DNA from: Pseudohongiella sp.
GTDB lineage: Bacteria; Pseudomonadota; Gammaproteobacteria; Pseudomonadales; Pseudohongiellaceae
Length of the DNA: 64,000 nt
Reading direction: 5' to 3'
Assembly (NCBI GenBank): GCA_030651695.1
Contig: JAUSCD010000033.1
Location: forward strand, 1 to 64,000
Below, piece after piece: positions 44,046 through 53,503 of the stretch (position 1 is the first letter of the stretch; each line of letters opens with the position of its first letter). Below the pieces are notes generated by a model. It saw nothing but the letters and a program-made list of their open reading frames with translations, searched no databases and had not been told where the DNA came from. Made by a program: the position numbers and the translations under genes.

Positions 44046-46079
44046 ATGAAAACTCCCCTGCTTAAATGGGCCGCCTTCCTGTTTGCCCTGTTCCATGTCT
44101 ATGCCAACGTATTTGCCACCATTCCCGAGTTATGGTTCTCCGCCATCCACTTCGGTGGTTTTGCTGCACTTTGTGCCCTGTCCGGCAACGAAGCCAATAT
44201 CAATAATCAGAAACCATCTCCATTGATACAGCTCAGTAATATCGTGCTGGCAGCGCTGGCGGTTCTGGTCACCGCCTACCTGATATTTTTTGAAGATGCC
44301 TTGTATGCCCGTGAAGCGGAATTTATCTGGTCAGACTACGTGGTGACAGCGATTGCAGTTTTGCTGGCGATTGAAATGACAAGGCGCACCACTGGCTGGT
44401 TCATGCCAATTCTGATCATAATTTCGCTCAGCTACATTTTGTTTATGGGGCGATATGTCAGCGGTGTTTTCGCGTTCCCAGGCCTGAGTCTGGAAACCGT
44501 GTTGTACCGCAGCTACTTCAGTGAAGAGGGCATGTTCGGTTCTACCGCGAGCATCTCGGCCACCTTTGTTTTTATGTACATTCTGTTTGGTTCTTTTTTG
44601 CTGAAATCAGGCGCAGGAGATTTCATTGTTAATTTCTCACGTTGCCTGGCAGGCCGCTTTACCGGCGGTGCCGGCATTGTGGCAGTCATCGGATCGGGCC
44701 TGATGGGTTCGGTGTCGGGCTCAGCCGTTGCCAACACAGTCTCCACGGGTGTCATCACCATCCCGATGATGAATAAATCCGGATTTAATCCCCAGTTCTC
44801 TGCCGGTGTGGTGGCTGCATCATCAACCGGCGGCGCCATGATGCCTCCCATTATGGGTGCGGGCGCTTTTGTGATGGCGAGTTACACGCAGATTTCTTAC
44901 CTGACCATCATCGCCGTTTCAGCACTTCCGGCCCTGTTGTACTACCTCACCGTGATATTTTTTGTGCGCATTGAAGCCAACCGACTGGGCCTGAAGGTTG
45001 ATAAAAAAGGTGACCACGAAAGTGTCTGGGAGGTCGTCAAAGGCGGCTGGCAATTTATTATCCCGCTGGCTGTGTTAGTGGGTTTGCTGGTGATGGGTTA
45101 TACACCTATCCGGGCAGCAGCCGTGGCGATTCTTGCGGTTATCCTTGCATCGTGGCTGTCCAAAAACCCCATGAAATGGCAAGGCGTTTTTGATGCCACA
45201 GTGGATGGTGTACGCACCGGTGTGTCCACAGCACTGTTGTTGGTTGCCGTAGGCCTGATTATCAATGTCGTCACCACTACCGGCGTCGGCAACGCCTTCT
45301 CACTGATGATTGTGGAATGGGCTCAGGGCAGTCTGTTTATCACTCTGGTGTTGATTGCCCTTGCATCATTGGTATTGGGCATGGGCTTGCCAGTGACGGC
45401 TGCCTATATCGTGCTGGCAACGCTGTCTGCTCCCATTCTGTATGACCTGATTGCACAGGAGCAGATGTTGTTGGCACTGAGCGCTGCGGATCTGCCGGCC
45501 AGCGTGGTTGCCACACTGAATCTGTTTGGCGGAGATCCCGTGATTGCCCTGCAACAGATGCCCCTGGAAATGCGACAACTGCTGCGCGAGGAACTGCTGA
45601 GCCCGGAGCTATTGATGGGTATGCTACTTAGTGCCCACCTGATCATTTTCTGGTTATCACAGGACAGCAACGTGACACCACCGGTGTGTCTGGCGTCTTT
45701 TGCCGCGGCCGGTATCGCAGGCACCAAACCCATGGCGACGGGTATTACTTCTTGGAAACTTGCCAAAGGGCTTTACCTGATACCTTTGCTGTTTGCTTAC
45801 TCGCCCATTATCACCGGCACCTGGCCTGAACGTTTTTATGTGTTTGTGTGGGCATGTATGGGGCTGTATGCGCTATGTGGCGTATTGCAATGGCGACTGG
45901 ATCGCGCGCTCAATCCGCTCACCGCCCTTATGCTGCTGGTTGCTGCCTACCTGCTGATGTGGTCTCCTCTTGGTCTGGGCTACCACTTGGCGGGTGCCGC
46001 GTTGCTGTTTGCCGTGATACTCTGGCAAGGTTTGCAAAAACGTAATGAAGAAAAAGCCCGCAGCGCACAAATTACCTGA
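44046..46079 (+). CDS. TRAP transporter permease, DctQ-DctM fusion (4TM/12TM)
   Basis: 677 residues. Helices in the first ~200 residues correspond to the small DctQ part; the remainder is the large DctM-type domain with GSGLMGSVSGSAVANTVSTG and GMGLPVTAAYIVLA, conserved substrate/ion-site motifs of TAXI-TRAP permeases, and VTPPVCLASFAAAGIAG near the C-terminus. It forms a sodium-dependent, ATP-independent uptake system with the TAXI protein encoded 82 bp upstream. Substrate unknown. Confidence 0.93.
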   Translation: MKTPLLKWAAFLFALFHVYANVFATIPELWFSAIHFGGFAALCALSGNEANINNQKPSPLIQLSNIVLAALAVLVTAYLIFFEDALYAREAEFIWSDYVVTAIAVLLAIEMTRRTTGWFMPILIIISLSYILFMGRYVSGVFAFPGLSLETVLYRSYFSEEGMFGSTASISATFVFMYILFGSFLLKSGAGDFIVNFSRCLAGRFTGGAGIVAVIGSGLMGSVSGSAVANTVSTGVITIPMMNKSGFNPQFSAGVVAASSTGGAMMPPIMGAGAFVMASYTQISYLTIIAVSALPALLYYLTVIFFVRIEANRLGLKVDKKGDHESVWEVVKGGWQFIIPLAVLVGLLVMGYTPIRAAAVAILAVILASWLSKNPMKWQGVFDATVDGVRTGVSTALLLVAVGLIINVVTTTGVGNAFSLMIVEWAQGSLFITLVLIALASLVLGMGLPVTAAYIVLATLSAPILYDLIAQEQMLLALSAADLPASVVATLNLFGGDPVIALQQMPLEMRQLLREELLSPELLMGMLLSAHLIIFWLSQDSNVTPPVCLASFAAAGIAGTKPMATGITSWKLAKGLYLIPLLFAYSPIITGTWPERFYVFVWACMGLYALCGVLQWRLDRALNPLTALMLLVAAYLLMWSPLGLGYHLAGAALLFAVILWQGLQKRNEEKARSAQIT

Positions 46080-46118
46080 GCAGGTTCCCCCGTTTGTTGA
46101 AGTAACAGGGTTACACGC

Positions 46119-46538
46119 ATGTTTTCTGAAAAAGAGCTGAATCTTGAAGAACATCAGTTGCGTGAGCAGATCCGCCAGTTATCGCCGGCGGAGATGGCTT
46201 TGTATGATCAGTTGGAAATCCCACGCCTGAAACAGGCAGATATTTATCTCAGACTGAACTTGTTGTTCCCCTTTGGTGTCCATCATTTTTACCTGCACCG
46301 CTGGGGCCGCGGAGCATTGAGTCTGGGGCTTACGCTCGGCGCGATCATGAGTGCCACCGGTTTTAATCCCTGGGATGTCCGCAATCATTTATTGGCCCTG
46401 ATGCTGCTACTCGCCATGATCATTATTGAAGTGCCGCAACTGATGAACGCAAGACACCTGGTACATAGCCGCAACAATCGCATCATGCATTTCTGTTTGT
46501 CTGAAGTACGAAGGCTGTGGCCCGGAGACCAACCCTGA
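46119..46538 (+). CDS. TM2-domain-like membrane protein
   Basis: 139 residues. The N-terminal ~45 residues are charged and helical; two or three hydrophobic helices follow. The first (LNLLFPFGVHHFYLHRWGRG) has the TM2-domain pattern of a helix, a GxHxFYxxR-like turn and a second helix. A conserved role is not established. It lies 3 bp upstream of the DUF58 gene and may belong to that operon. Confidence 0.6.
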   Translation: MFSEKELNLEEHQLREQIRQLSPAEMALYDQLEIPRLKQADIYLRLNLLFPFGVHHFYLHRWGRGALSLGLTLGAIMSATGFNPWDVRNHLLALMLLLAMIIIEVPQLMNARHLVHSRNNRIMHFCLSEVRRLWPGDQP

Positions 46539-46541
46539 TCA

Positions 46542-47960
46542 ATGAGCAATAACCTGTCCAGAACCAACGTCTCAGACACCCTCAGACAATGGCAGTACAC
46601 ACTGCGCAGTTGGCTTGTCTGGTTTCCACTGACTGCTGCCGGCGTTGCCGTCACCGTGGTGTGCCTGCTGTCGCTGCGTACATTTGGTTATGGCCGCATG
46701 GATCTGGTGGTATTTGCTCTCACCATCTGCGGGCTCAGTATTGTGGGTTTCAGCCTGGTGATGGTGATCATCAGCGGGTTGATGATGCGCCCGCGCTTGC
46801 GTAAAGCCATGGCAGAGCTACCCAATCCTGCCCTGAATGCTGAAGCCGGATACGCCAACAGCAGCGGTTTTGTTCTGCCAGCTTACAGCTGGTTGCCGCT
46901 GATGAGCCTGGAGTGGCAGCTGGTGTCCCCGGACCGGATGCGCACCACCATCAGGCTGGACGCCGACACGGGGCAGTTGGAGGAAGAAATCACTCCGGAG
47001 CTGCGCTGCCTCAGCCACAGTGTTACTCGGCGCTTTACGCTGCGCGATGTACTTGGGCTGTGTCGTTTTTCCTGGCACGATACCCGGCCTGCAAACTGGC
47101 AGATTCTGCCACAGACCGGACGTCTGCGAAGTCTGCCGGTTCTGCGCTCGATGGATGCCGAGGACGGCATGCCCAGCACGTCCGGCACACCTGAAGGCGA
47201 TCGCATGGAAATCCGTCGTTATGCCCCGGGTGACTCTACGCGCGACATTCTTTGGCGTGTTTACGCGCGCAATCGTCATCTGAACGTGAGACTGCCCGAA
47301 CGTAGCGTGTTTTATGCTGAGCGCACTCTGGCATATCTCATCACCGGTGCAGAGGACGAAGCCGCTGCCGGTGTCGCCCGTTATGCCATCACTCAGGGTG
47401 CGCTGGGTTCGCCTTGGGTGTTTGGGGCTGACGGCAGTTCCTATACTGCCAGCACCGCAGCCGCTGCAATGCCGCTGATTGCGGGTTCACGGACATTGCC
47501 TGCGGGTACCCGCCTCGCGGGCTCCAGACAATCAAACCGCGGGCAAATAAACCACTGGGGGCTGGAAGATTTCCTGCGCCAGCAAGGTCAGCAATCAGGT
47601 AGCTCACAACAAAGCGCCTGTATCATTTTTGCCCCTGCCACCCCTGGCCCCTGGCTGGAGCGACTACAGCAGACGCTAAGCCGGTTTCCCGGCCCGTTTT
47701 CCATTGTACTGGCAGCAGATGGGTTGGCTGCTGCGCAGCTGCAGAATCCGTCCGGCTCAGCTCTGAGAGCACGCCTGCAGGCCGCAGCCAGACATGTGGG
47801 CAACCTGATGTTGGAAAGACATGCTTCATCAGCAGGAAACGGGGTAGATACCCGCAGTCTAAGCACCATCATGGCCGATTTCAGCCGGCGCGGAGCGCAC
47901 GTAGTGCTTATCGACCGGCAGAGCGGGCTGTCTTTTGACCAGCGTCTTAAAAGGGTTTAA
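46542..47960 (+). CDS. DUF58-domain membrane protein
   Basis: 472 residues. Two N-terminal helices (about 25-80) precede a beta-rich region and the DUF58 motif, seen as RRYAPGDSTRDILWRVYARN near residue 225-245. In bacteria DUF58 proteins occur with a MoxR ATPase and a transglutaminase-like protein and are thought to act in envelope protein maturation. The stop overlaps the start of the next gene by one base, indicating coupling. Confidence 0.85.
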   Translation: MSNNLSRTNVSDTLRQWQYTLRSWLVWFPLTAAGVAVTVVCLLSLRTFGYGRMDLVVFALTICGLSIVGFSLVMVIISGLMMRPRLRKAMAELPNPALNAEAGYANSSGFVLPAYSWLPLMSLEWQLVSPDRMRTTIRLDADTGQLEEEITPELRCLSHSVTRRFTLRDVLGLCRFSWHDTRPANWQILPQTGRLRSLPVLRSMDAEDGMPSTSGTPEGDRMEIRRYAPGDSTRDILWRVYARNRHLNVRLPERSVFYAERTLAYLITGAEDEAAAGVARYAITQGALGSPWVFGADGSSYTASTAAAAMPLIAGSRTLPAGTRLAGSRQSNRGQINHWGLEDFLRQQGQQSGSSQQSACIIFAPATPGPWLERLQQTLSRFPGPFSIVLAADGLAAAQLQNPSGSALRARLQAAARHVGNLMLERHASSAGNGVDTRSLSTIMADFSRRGAHVVLIDRQSGLSFDQRLKRV

Positions 47961-50188
47961 TGTCGATTGCCATGAATACTTCAAGCACAAGCATCTCAAG
48001 CACGCATCTGTCAGATAATCGTTCGGGGCGTCCTGTCCACCGGTTGATCCGGGCACTGATTCTGGCGGTAGCGTGCTGGGTGCTGAGCACACCGCTGACT
48101 ACGGTAGGCGGTTCAGGCGCCGCTGCGCTCGGTTGCCTGCTGGCCTGTTTCTGGATAGACGGACAACAGCGCTCACACACGCTACTGCAATTGCGCGCAC
48201 CGGCGCTGATTCTGCTGGCAGGCCTGCTGGTCGCGTTTTCGGCCTACGTCTCCACCTTGCTGACCAACAGCACCTGGCTGGCGGGCAGCATTGGTGCATT
48301 ACCACTGTATCAGTCAGCACAGTTTGTGTTCTGGTTCACACTGGCCGCCGCCATCACCATCACACTTCGCCACACCGCCCGGCGGCATGCCTGGGGTGCC
48401 TTGCCTGAATTATTGTTTGTTGCCAGCGCGTTTGTCATTACGCTGGCCGCTCACCAGCGCGGCATGATCGACCGGCCGTATTTTATTGGTGACTATGCAC
48501 TGATCAGAGGGCTTGACCCCACCTCGATTTTGATGGCGATTGGCGTCGGCGCCGTGCTCGCCCTGGCTGTGCTGCTGATGATGGAAAACCAGAACAGGCA
48601 TCTGCCCTACCATGTCGGGATACTGACAGTACTGTGTTTCTCACTGCTGTTTTATGTACAGTTTTTTGGACTGCCAAGCCCCCAGCTGACCAACGATCTG
48701 GGCCTGACCGGACAGCAGGGCTCCGGTGGCGGTGCTGATCCTGACAACCCCTTCCGTGATGGTGAAAACAACGCCAGCGACCGCGAAGCCCCTGTCGCCA
48801 TCGTGCTGTTCCGGGATGACTACGAACCGTCTAATGGCGCCTATTATTTCCGTGAATCGGCCTATTCCGAATTTAATGGCAGGTTGTTGTGGACCGCCGA
48901 GAACCCGGATCTGGATCCCGACCTGGTGTCACAGTTCCCATCCAGCCCTATTGATGTTTCCGGTGAAGTTCCGGCCCAGGACAAGCGGCGCAGTGTCACT
49001 ACCACCATCGGTTTGCTGACCCCACATCGCAGCCCGTTTGGTCTGGATGCGCCTGTGCGTTTTGAAACTGCGCCCAACCCCAACAGCCTGCGTTTTCGCC
49101 AGACCTATACCGTGACTTCGCTGGTACCGGAGTTCGAATTCCCTGATCTGATAGGACGCAAAGCAGGCTCGCCGGACTGGACCCTGGAACAATGGGCCGA
49201 GTATGTGCAAATGCCGGATGATCCGCGTTATGGCGAATTTGCGCGCCAGCTGACTGCCACCTTGCGTCCTGAATTTGCTGACGATCCCTATGCCAAGGCG
49301 ATGGCGGTAAAAGCCTGGCTGGATGAGAACGGTATTTACAGTTTAAAAAATGAACATGCTTATGCCACTGATCCGGCTGCTTCGTTTTTGTTTGGGGACC
49401 TGACCGGATACTGCGTGCACTTTGCTTATGCCGCGACTTATCTTTACCGCAGTCTTGGTATTCCGGCGCGCGTAGGCGTGGGTTATTCGGTACCTTCCTC
49501 CAACCGCGCCGGTGGGTCTGCCCTGCTGATACAGGCGGTTAACGGGCATGCGTGGCCGGAAATTTATCTGGAAGACATGGGTTGGGTAATTGTTGATCCT
49601 GCGCCGCGTCAGACGCTGGTAGACATGAGCGTGGAGCCACAGGATTCTCTGCAACAATTATTGGGTGACATGCTGCGTGATGACGCCGCGTTCCAGGCCT
49701 TTTTGCAGGACAGGGCCGGCAACGCAGTCATCAACTGGGCGCTGTTGACGCGTGCTTTGATGATACTGACATTGTCGCTGCTGGCATTGTGCTGGCTGAT
49801 TAAAATCTATCGTTTGCGCTGCGCCGCGTGGGCCGCAGAGAACGAGCAGTACCGGCTGGTTTACCGCGCCGCGCTAGACACTCTGGCCGCCCACGGCGAA
49901 CGCCGGCGTTTTGGTGAAACCCGCGAAGCGTTTGCACGTCGTATCAGTCCTCAACTGCCTGCCTTTAAGATCATCAGCGACTGGCATCTGGCTGCGGCCC
50001 CGGGTTACGCTTTTGATGCTTCATTGGCAATGGCCGGTGCCGGCAGCCAGCAACGCATCAGCGGGCACAGCAAACAACAATGGTCGGCTCAATTTATTGA
50101 GCTGCAGACACAATTACAGCAATCCAAAGCCTGGTGGCAAAAAACACTGGCAGTGGTGCATCCGCTGTCATGGATAAAAAGTCGCTGA
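47960..50188 (+). CDS. Transglutaminase-like membrane protein (TgpA type)
   Basis: 742 residues. N-terminal helices (about six between residues 30 and 240) are followed by a periplasmic region with a transglutaminase-core domain: FGDLTGYCVHFAYAATYLYR supplies the catalytic Cys, NGHAWPEIYLEDMGWVIVDP the His and Asp. One helix and a cytoplasmic C-terminal domain (DUF4129-like, around ETREAFARRISPQ) end the protein. TgpA of Pseudomonas is essential for growth and acts in the periplasm. It overlaps DUF58 upstream and precedes moxR by 48 bp. Confidence 0.87.
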   Translation: MSIAMNTSSTSISSTHLSDNRSGRPVHRLIRALILAVACWVLSTPLTTVGGSGAAALGCLLACFWIDGQQRSHTLLQLRAPALILLAGLLVAFSAYVSTLLTNSTWLAGSIGALPLYQSAQFVFWFTLAAAITITLRHTARRHAWGALPELLFVASAFVITLAAHQRGMIDRPYFIGDYALIRGLDPTSILMAIGVGAVLALAVLLMMENQNRHLPYHVGILTVLCFSLLFYVQFFGLPSPQLTNDLGLTGQQGSGGGADPDNPFRDGENNASDREAPVAIVLFRDDYEPSNGAYYFRESAYSEFNGRLLWTAENPDLDPDLVSQFPSSPIDVSGEVPAQDKRRSVTTTIGLLTPHRSPFGLDAPVRFETAPNPNSLRFRQTYTVTSLVPEFEFPDLIGRKAGSPDWTLEQWAEYVQMPDDPRYGEFARQLTATLRPEFADDPYAKAMAVKAWLDENGIYSLKNEHAYATDPAASFLFGDLTGYCVHFAYAATYLYRSLGIPARVGVGYSVPSSNRAGGSALLIQAVNGHAWPEIYLEDMGWVIVDPAPRQTLVDMSVEPQDSLQQLLGDMLRDDAAFQAFLQDRAGNAVINWALLTRALMILTLSLLALCWLIKIYRLRCAAWAAENEQYRLVYRAALDTLAAHGERRRFGETREAFARRISPQLPAFKIISDWHLAAAPGYAFDASLAMAGAGSQQRISGHSKQQWSAQFIELQTQLQQSKAWWQKTLAVVHPLSWIKSR

Positions 50189-50236
50189 ATCAATTTCCGA
50201 AGAATTTTATACAGTTTTCTGTTTGTGGAGTCGTGC

Positions 50237-51271
50237 ATGCAAGTAATGGAAGCTCAGGCAACAAGCAACACCGATCTTGATCAGGCCCGCGAAGTTCTGG
50301 TGCGGCTGGGCAGCGCGGTCCGCGCCCAGGTACTGGGACGCGATGATGTAATAGAACTGGCGCTGATCGCGCTGATGGCCGATGGCCATGTGCTGCTGGA
50401 GGATTTTCCGGGCTCAGGTAAAACCACCCTCGCGAAAGCGCTGGGCGAAGCCATTGTGGATGACCAGCAAGTGAACACCAGAACATCAAACGTGCCAATT
50501 GCCCCTTTCCGCCGCATTCAGTTCACACCTGATCTGTTACCTTCCGACGTCACCGGCAGTTCGGTGTTTGACGCCAGCACCAACAGTTTTCATTTCCGCC
50601 ATGGACCTATTTTTGCCCACGTTGTACTGGCTGACGAAATCAACCGCACATCACCCAAAGTGCAATCAGCAATGCTGGAAGCCATGGGTGAAAAACAGGT
50701 CACCGTCGACAATCAGACCTATGCGCTCGATCAGTTGTTCTTTGTGATAGCCACACAAAACCCGCTGGACCTGGTCGGCACCTATCCACTGCCGACTCCG
50801 CAGCTGGATCGTTTCCTGTTCAAGCTCACCATGAATCACGTTGAGCGCGACGCCGAGCTGGAAGTGCTTAACACCTGGCAGCAACGTCGTGACAAACAAA
50901 GTAAAAAAATCGAAGTGGGCCGCACGGAGATTCTGCAGGCGCGTCACGCCATCGATGCCGGCGTGTTTATCTCCGACGCAATCAAAACTGCACTGGTTGA
51001 TATCTCTCGCGCATTACGCGTTGATGAACGCATTCTGCAGGGCAACTCCACACGCAGTCTGGTACTGATTCTGCCTGCACTGCAGGTGCTGGCCGCCATG
51101 CGTGGACGCAATTATGTTAACGCTGACGACCTGGAAACTTTGCTGCCACATGTACTGACACATCGTGTGGAATTGGCGCCCGGCTCATCAGATTTTGTCA
51201 AAATACTGCGCGACAATATGCGCGCGCCCATGGATCACCTGGCGCGATCAACCTTAAGCCAGCGCGCATGA
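50237..51271 (+). CDS. MoxR-family AAA+ ATPase
   Basis: 344 residues from ATG 50237, after GGAG; an in-frame GTG at 50225 lies within the leader. The Walker A motif is FPGSGKTT (57-64), Walker B is VVLADEINRTSPKVQ, sensor 1 is FFVIATQNPLD and the arginine-finger segment is YPLPTPQLDRFLF. MoxR ATPases remodel proteins to help metal insertion or complex assembly. Here it comes third, after DUF58 and the transglutaminase gene, whereas MoxR usually comes first in this cluster. Confidence 0.92.
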   Translation: MQVMEAQATSNTDLDQAREVLVRLGSAVRAQVLGRDDVIELALIALMADGHVLLEDFPGSGKTTLAKALGEAIVDDQQVNTRTSNVPIAPFRRIQFTPDLLPSDVTGSSVFDASTNSFHFRHGPIFAHVVLADEINRTSPKVQSAMLEAMGEKQVTVDNQTYALDQLFFVIATQNPLDLVGTYPLPTPQLDRFLFKLTMNHVERDAELEVLNTWQQRRDKQSKKIEVGRTEILQARHAIDAGVFISDAIKTALVDISRALRVDERILQGNSTRSLVLILPALQVLAAMRGRNYVNADDLETLLPHVLTHRVELAPGSSDFVKILRDNMRAPMDHLARSTLSQRA

Positions 51272-51293
51272 GCAGAAAGAGCCCGAGCTCATT

Positions 51294-53459
51294 ATGACAC
51301 TGCGCAACATGACAGCCTGGAAGAACCGGCAGCCCCTGAAACCGATACTGAAGTTGACACTGAAGCGGGTGTTGAAATCGGTGGTTATGATCGGCTGCAC
51401 GCTGCTCGGCGGCGGGTCCGCATTATATGCACAGGACACAGGCAGTCAGGGGTTCGACGACCTTGAATTCCCGATGACCCAGATTCTGTGTTTTGGCATG
51501 AGCGGCATTACCGATCGCAATGCGCTGGGGGTTTGTGATGCATTGGCGCTGGGGCAGAATGTGCGCGCACGTGAACTTGCACAGGCCTGGGTCACTGAAC
51601 AACCCAACTCACCGGCCGCCCAATTTGCCCTATCAGAAGTACTGTTCCGGGTGGAAGGAAATCTGCCACGTGCGTTGTTTCATTTGAATGTTGCCGAATC
51701 CCTGATGAACTACACCAGTCTGGGCCGTGCTATCGAATCAGGCAATCTTGAGTGGCACTACCTGACGCTCAGCCAGCTGTCTTACACCCACCAGTTGATC
51801 GGTAATCAGAATGAATCCCTGCGTTATCTGGATATGATCAGCCAGATTTATGGACAGGATGTGGAGTCATTTCGTGGCTGGCCACTGATCAAGCTCAAAC
51901 GCTACGATGATGCCCGCGCCAGCGCCGAAAGTGTACTGGCAAACAGCGACAATCCACGCGACCGCAGCCGGGCGTGGAATACATTATGCGCGGTGGAGCT
52001 GGCGGACCTGCGTCCCAATGAATCCCTGATCGCTTGTGAAAATGCCATGAGCGAGGATCAGAGTATTGCGCTGGCGGATGCCAACGCAGATCTGGATACT
52101 GTGCACCTGCTTAATGCTTCAGAAGTTTCTCTCAATCTGCTGCGTTTTGATGAGGCTGAGGATTACCTGAACCGGGCATCACGCAATATTGATCCCAACA
52201 GCGTCGGCAACCCATGGGTATACAAACTTTATCTGTATATGAATCAGGCACGTTATGACAGTGCCCGCGAAGCACTGGATCGTATGCTGGTGTGGCGCGA
52301 TGCTCAAAGCCCGCTCACCAATGTCATGAACCGGGGTGACCATTTTATGGTCAGTGCCATTTTTCTGATGCTGGCCGGATATCCGGAAGATGCCGCCCGC
52401 CTGACGCAGGCTGCCCTGAATCAACCGGACCGTACCGGCTCGTACACTGCCGACGAAGCACAAAAAGATTCGGTGGCCGCGCTGGTCAACAGCATGGCTC
52501 ATCGTCTGCGCTACGAAAGAATTCGTGAACAGCTTGCCACCCAATCGTGGTGGAGCGCATGGCGCCTGCGTATCGAAGCACAAGCTGCACGTTTTCAATC
52601 CTGGCGCGCCGGACGACATGCGGCATCTCTGTTTGCTGATCAGGAAACCTTGCAAAACCGTATGCGTCCCTATGCGCCGCTGGATGTCCATATCCCGGAA
52701 TGGATTGAATCTGAACTGATCAGGCTGATGGGCGCGGGTGTCATGCAGAATCTGCTCAACAATGCGGCCGCACAAGGTGCCTTTGCGCTGAACCAGGGTT
52801 ACTTTCATTCTTATCAGACTGAAATCGCCGCCGTGCGCGGGCAACATGACTTGCTGCGCTCATCGGCCGAAGATGCGCTGCGCCTGCTGCCGTCACACGA
52901 AGTGTTATTGCGTGCACGTGCCTCTGCACGGCTGGCAGAAATGTTATGGAATACGGCCGGTTCCGGTAGCGCACAACGCACCGAAGCACTGGGACATTAT
53001 GCTTACGCACTGAGACAGGACCCGGGACTGTTCCGACGTCTGGGCACTGCAATTCCCGTCACTTTTGTTGCGCCTCCGGCACAAGCTGGTAACGAAGAAT
53101 TTGTCCGCGAATTGCGCAAGTACCTGCGCCGCTCTCCGCGCCTGATGGCACATAACGAAGGGCTCCCGCTGGAATTGTTGGCTGACGGTTCACAGACTTT
53201 GTGTCTGCGCGATGCGGGTGGCGACGCCCTGTCCTGTATACAGCTGGCGCCGGCAGCAGTATCGGAACAGGGACCACCGCTGGCAGAAGCAGCACAGAGT
53301 GACGCACAGAGACTGGCACAGCAGTTCCACGAAGGGACTTTCAGTCTGGCCTATGATATAAGCCGCACACAACGCCTTGCCCTGCTGGGCAACAGCGTGA
53401 TTTTCAGCAACCAGAATAATAATGCTGCGCAGGAACAAAACACGCTTTTGCAACGTTAG
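51294..53459 (+). CDS. Large exported helical-repeat (TPR-like) protein
   Basis: 721 residues, family not recognised. A positively charged N-terminus and a hydrophobic stretch ending SALYAQD suggest export to the periplasm with a long signal region. The remainder has TPR-like helical pairs (for example AAQFALSEVLFRVEGNLPRA, LTHQLIGNQNESLRYLDMIS, AEDYLNRASRNIDP and LLRARASARLAEMLW). It starts 22 bp after the MoxR gene and probably belongs to the same operon. A scaffold role for the DUF58/transglutaminase proteins is conjecture. Confidence 0.6.
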   Translation: MTLRNMTAWKNRQPLKPILKLTLKRVLKSVVMIGCTLLGGGSALYAQDTGSQGFDDLEFPMTQILCFGMSGITDRNALGVCDALALGQNVRARELAQAWVTEQPNSPAAQFALSEVLFRVEGNLPRALFHLNVAESLMNYTSLGRAIESGNLEWHYLTLSQLSYTHQLIGNQNESLRYLDMISQIYGQDVESFRGWPLIKLKRYDDARASAESVLANSDNPRDRSRAWNTLCAVELADLRPNESLIACENAMSEDQSIALADANADLDTVHLLNASEVSLNLLRFDEAEDYLNRASRNIDPNSVGNPWVYKLYLYMNQARYDSAREALDRMLVWRDAQSPLTNVMNRGDHFMVSAIFLMLAGYPEDAARLTQAALNQPDRTGSYTADEAQKDSVAALVNSMAHRLRYERIREQLATQSWWSAWRLRIEAQAARFQSWRAGRHAASLFADQETLQNRMRPYAPLDVHIPEWIESELIRLMGAGVMQNLLNNAAAQGAFALNQGYFHSYQTEIAAVRGQHDLLRSSAEDALRLLPSHEVLLRARASARLAEMLWNTAGSGSAQRTEALGHYAYALRQDPGLFRRLGTAIPVTFVAPPAQAGNEEFVRELRKYLRRSPRLMAHNEGLPLELLADGSQTLCLRDAGGDALSCIQLAPAAVSEQGPPLAEAAQSDAQRLAQQFHEGTFSLAYDISRTQRLALLGNSVIFSNQNNNAAQEQNTLLQR

Positions 53460-53503
53460 TGTTGCAACGCCGGGTCTTTCCGTTTTTCAATCATCAGGAC
53501 ACT

